This document shows, in pieces, positions 60,701 through 64,000 of a stretch of DNA of 64,000 nucleotides. Each line of letters opens with the position of its first letter. Position 1 is the first letter of the stretch. The stretch comes from Drosophila pseudoobscura. Lineage: Eukaryota > Arthropoda > Insecta > Diptera > Drosophilidae. A program made the position numbers and the translations under genes. The stretch spans positions 11,284,001 to 11,348,000 of the forward strand of contig NC_046683.1 of NCBI RefSeq assembly GCF_009870125.1, read 5' to 3'. A model generated the notes under the pieces. It was not told the DNA's origin, searched no databases, and saw only the letters and a list, made by a program, of their open reading frames with translations.

Positions 60701-61480
60701 CGTTTTCATAGTTTTTAAATACTTAAAATTGTAAATTCCAAAGATTTAATTAGAATCCATCGAGCTGTAAGCCATTTACCATGAGCCCCCCATATCATAA
60801 TTTTGGTAAAACTTGATTGACGTTCTAGAATGTGGTCCTATTCTTTATACTAATGAGATCACCTCTATAAGAACCCGCATGGTAGAGAGAGCATTTCTTG
60901 AGCGACTCCCCCCACTGAGAGAACCCAAAAATAATTTCAAGTTTTTTCCGCCTCTTACCGCATTCTTTTATCGGAATAATCAAGGTAGAAGAATAGCAGA
61001 AGGTGAATAAGAAGGAGATGGAGAAAACCTTAACTTAAGCCAAACGCACAAAATATGTGTGCGTTTCCATTTTGGGAGAAATGAAAACCAAAAGAAAAGC
61101 GAGAAGTGAGCAAAATTAAATTCGAAGCATTCGAAAAAGAAGAAACAGAAACCCCAACCGATCCCCTCCCTGCACGTGCCCTTTGAAAAGCAGCCAAGCA
61201 AGAAAAGAAGTCAAGTAATCAAAAAAGAAAAAGAAAGAGAAAACAAAAAGAAGCCAAAGAAGCAAAAGAAGAAGAAAATGTAAGCTGAACGGCATACAAA
61301 ACACATCTTGGGACGAACGACAGCTTAAATCTCAAACTTGAGAGAGAACATAAAGCTGTAGTTTTGGTTTTTTTTTTGTGGTATGGAGACAATATCTTCT
61401 CGTCAATTGTTGCTCCAATTTTAGTTTATTCCAAGCGATCACTTTAATTTAAGGCTTAATTCGTTTAAATAAACCAATAT
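57750..61480. other. Intergenic, no supported gene
   Basis: AT-rich, with scattered repeats. A TACAGTGCTCTTTCAATAAT stretch at 59321-59340 resembles a pogo/Tigger-type inverted-repeat end, and the CGAGGGGCACTGC block at 59470 repeats part of the 56.3-kb DINE-like fragment. The 138-codon minus-strand frame at 58.6-59.1 kb is not protein-like. Confidence 0.45.
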
Positions 61481-61499
61481 ATGTACAAGCGCTCACTCG

Positions 61500-62771
61500 C
61501 GCTCGCTCCCAGTCTCTCTCGCTCAAAATCCACACGCACCACGCTCAGCATGGGAACAAAAACGCACTCCAAGTGAGATGAGCGCAAGAGAGCGCACTCG
61601 AGAGAGCGCGGCTTGGAAGCTAAGCATCGAGTCGAGCTGCGAGAGTGAGCGCGTAGCGCTGAGCGGTTCGCGCGCGAGTTTGAGTCCAGCTCGCTTTGGG
61701 TTATCTCTCTCGGCTCTCTCGCTCATCTGATTTCGGTTGAATTCATAGAGGAAACCTTGATACCCTCTCTTGATACCCTAAGTGCACACGCCGCTGGTTC
61801 GGCAGCAGGGAGAGCGAGCAGCTGCTACAAAAGCCATTCCATTCCCGAGCAGCGGGCCCAAACAACACCACTCAAAATCATTTTCACTTCTGCGGCGTTT
61901 GCATCGCATCTGTTTCGTCCGCCCTGCCATTCTGGTCTGTGTTTGAGACGTTGTCTCCCATATATTTTTTGTTCTACGTACGTTTTTATTTTTTGTTCTT
62001 TTGTTGCTATATATTTTGTTTGATTTTGCGTTTGTTTGGCTTGGACTGTCTCCAGTCTTTTGGGTGACAGTGTAAAATAGGAGAGAGAGGAGAGAGCGAG
62101 AGCGATAACTTTCTGGAGCAACTCCTCTGCGGCAGCTGCTGTTCTGCCGCCGCCGCCGCTGCTGCTGCTGCAGTTTTTTGTTTTAGTTTTTATGTGCGCG
62201 GCATTTTCAAGTTTCGTTTCTTTCTGATTTTTTAGTTGCAGCGGCTGCAACGTGACGCGCGCTTTAAACCGCCCCAAAACGCACCACCAAAACCAAAACC
62301 ACCGCCAACAACAACAACAACAAAAGCAACACCAAGGAGAACTGCAAAGATTTTATTTTGTGATGCTGCTCTGCCAAAACCTGTTCTAAGTTGCCCACTG
62401 TGCGTGCGTGCATGCGTGTGTGTATGTGTGTGTCTCCACTGCGATTGTTCATGTGTATGTTGGTCCGTATGCAAATTTCTGAGACGCCGACGTCGACGCC
62501 GCTGCCACCTGGCAGCTGATTTTGCTTCTGCCATAAGGAATCCAACGCGACACTTACACATGCACATACAGTACAGCGCCCATTCATGCAAGTACAGCTG
62601 CTGGTGACAAAAACATCAAGCAGTGAGATAATACAGCCCAGAAAGCAGTTGGCAAAGCGTCACTCAAGCAGTGGATGAGATCGAGAGCAGTAGAAGGAGG
62701 AGGAACACCTAAGCAGCACCTAAGGAGAAGGAGCGTGGCGAGACAACCATAATCAATCAACGGAATTCGGT
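61500..62771 (+). promoter_or_regulatory. Probable promoter and noncoding first exon
   Basis: 61500-61735 is dense in GAGAG/CTCTC and GAGCGC motifs, typical of GAGA-factor-bound promoters. From about 62.1 kb come CCG/CTG and AAC/CAA triplet runs, and 62.62-62.77 kb is purine-rich, 5'-UTR-like sequence ending in a consensus splice donor (TTCGGT|GTAAGTTCC). No protein begins here, so I read it as the 5'-UTR exon and promoter of a plus-strand gene lying beyond the window. Confidence 0.4.
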
Positions 62772-64000
62772 GTAAGTTCCATCACTTCCACACATTCAAT
62801 ATTCACTGTACCACCAGAACAAGAGAGAGCAACGCAACAATACAATGTTCTCTTGATTAATTGCGAAAGCTTTCAAGCTGAACTGAGCTAAAGCTTAAGC
62901 TCTCGATTAAGCCCAAAGATATTAGGCACGACACACGCGCGCCAGCTAGCTCTCTTTGAGTTGTTGTGTAATCTCCACTCGAACAGCGATCATCTACCAG
63001 GAGCTTGGGGCGCCAACCTACGGTCCCAGATTAAGCCATTCGATTTGATCCAACGGTCACCTGACCTTCTATCGGGTAGATCTATATCTAACATCTGTTT
63101 GTTCTGCGCCCTTTGAGCTTTTTATCTTTTTTTTTGCTCCTGGTCATTATCTCCTCATTTCGCTTTCCATCACTTGCTTCTTTCTGTTCTTTAACACCAT
63201 TCTTCTCCCATGGACTTCTGTCGGTCTTCATCATTGTTTTCCAGTAATTATTTTCCCATTGTTCTCTTCATTCTTTTCCTCTTCCTAATCAGTTTTCCAA
63301 CTTCTTTTATTCATCTTCGTCATGCCATAATTTTCTTCAGTTTCAAGCCTTGATTCTGATCGTCTATCGGCTCGCCTTTAGATGTCTTGTTAGAAGTCTT
63401 CACCTGAACAGGTTCGGCGACATCTATGGCACGATGATCCCCGCTCCATCATCCCACCCTCCTACGGCCCCATCCCTAGCAACGGAAATGGTCAATTTAT
63501 GTGGCACAGAGGCGGCTCATTGTTTGAGCATGTGTCTCCAATCAGAAGAGACCCGAACCCGAACCGGAGCCTCTCTCCCTGCACCCTATTATGTGCACGC
63601 TATTCTTTGGTTTCCCAATTCTAACGATCCTCCACTTCCATGGCCTCCTGTTTGAGCCGCATGCAAAGTTGGTGGCTGAAAGCAGAAGACGCCAGAAATC
63701 GTGGTTGGCCAGCTGCCACGTTTGTGGCTAGACAGCTAGAGATGGAACCGTGAGACGGAGCACAGAGAGATTCCACCTAGTTTTAGGTTCTACAAAAATA
63801 TACGATAGGGTCTAACGAATCGTATGATTCAATGTTACCTGGTGAATCACTAAAAGTAGAACGTGTCCGTTTGCTTATGGTAAATTTTGACAGGGAATCA
63901 ACATCATTTTAGAGTGCACCGAGTCATGCATGCATATCGGTCTCTCTCTCTCTCTCTCTGTCATCTCTATCATGTCGCACAGGCGCACACACATTCGGAG
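62772..64000. other. Putative first intron, right edge
   Basis: T- and C-rich sequence with no conserved coding frame. A 101-codon frame at 63350-63655 does not look like protein. A CT run lies at 63943-63958. Confidence 0.35.

Noticed and set aside
1-64000. CRISPR arrays, bacterial operons, prophage
   Set aside because: The sequence is animal nuclear DNA with spliced genes; no direct-repeat/spacer array is present.

Overview
The window reads as Drosophila euchromatin. Intron-bearing genes carry GT-AG introns, the intergenic DNA is dominated by (CA)n, (CT)n, (TA)n and poly-G microsatellites, fly core-promoter motifs are present, and the encoded proteins match D. melanogaster X-chromosome (polytene 6E-6F) genes: Innexin2, Innexin7, carmine, sloth1/sloth2 and boudin. 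The proteins are close to, but not the same as, my recollection of the melanogaster ones. Gene content plus a DINE-1-like scrap suggest another Drosophila species, perhaps of the obscura group. That species guess is inference.

Layout. About 1-3.65 kb has no recognisable gene. At 3.96-4.67 kb lies a TATA/Inr-driven, single-exon gene for an Arg-rich, polyQ protein with an N-myristoylation signal. At 6.32-6.74 kb is a small membrane-protein ORF whose tail is a 15-bp minisatellite that continues past its stop. From 6.9 to 22.3 kb there is simple-sequence-rich noncoding DNA with two diverged copies of a decayed coding-like repeat. A compact block at 22.4-26.3 kb holds a ZAD/C2H2 zinc-finger gene (+), then, converging on it, sloth2 and sloth1 (-) on one apparent dicistronic mRNA, then carmine/AP-3 mu (+) diverging from sloth1. 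From 26.7 to 38.2 kb there is again no clear gene, apart from a possible MITE and a doubtful terminal exon. Inx2 (-) lies at 38.7-39.8 kb and Inx7 (+) at 46.5-48.0 kb, head to head across 6.7 kb. bou (-) is at 54.9-55.3 kb and a second small one-TM orphan gene (-) at 57.3-57.7 kb. The right end (61.5-62.8 kb) is GAGA-rich and ends in a strong splice donor, probably a 5'-UTR exon and promoter of a gene that runs out of the window.

Functional themes. Inx2 and Inx7 form gap-junction channels. bou encodes a Ly6-type protein of septate junctions. sloth1 and sloth2 are mitochondrial complex III assembly peptides (the SMIM4/UQCC5 and BRAWNIN/UQCC6 families). carmine is the mu subunit of the AP-3 sorting adaptor. 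Three genes (3.96, 6.3 and 57.5 kb) I do not recognise; they are the least-described coding content here.
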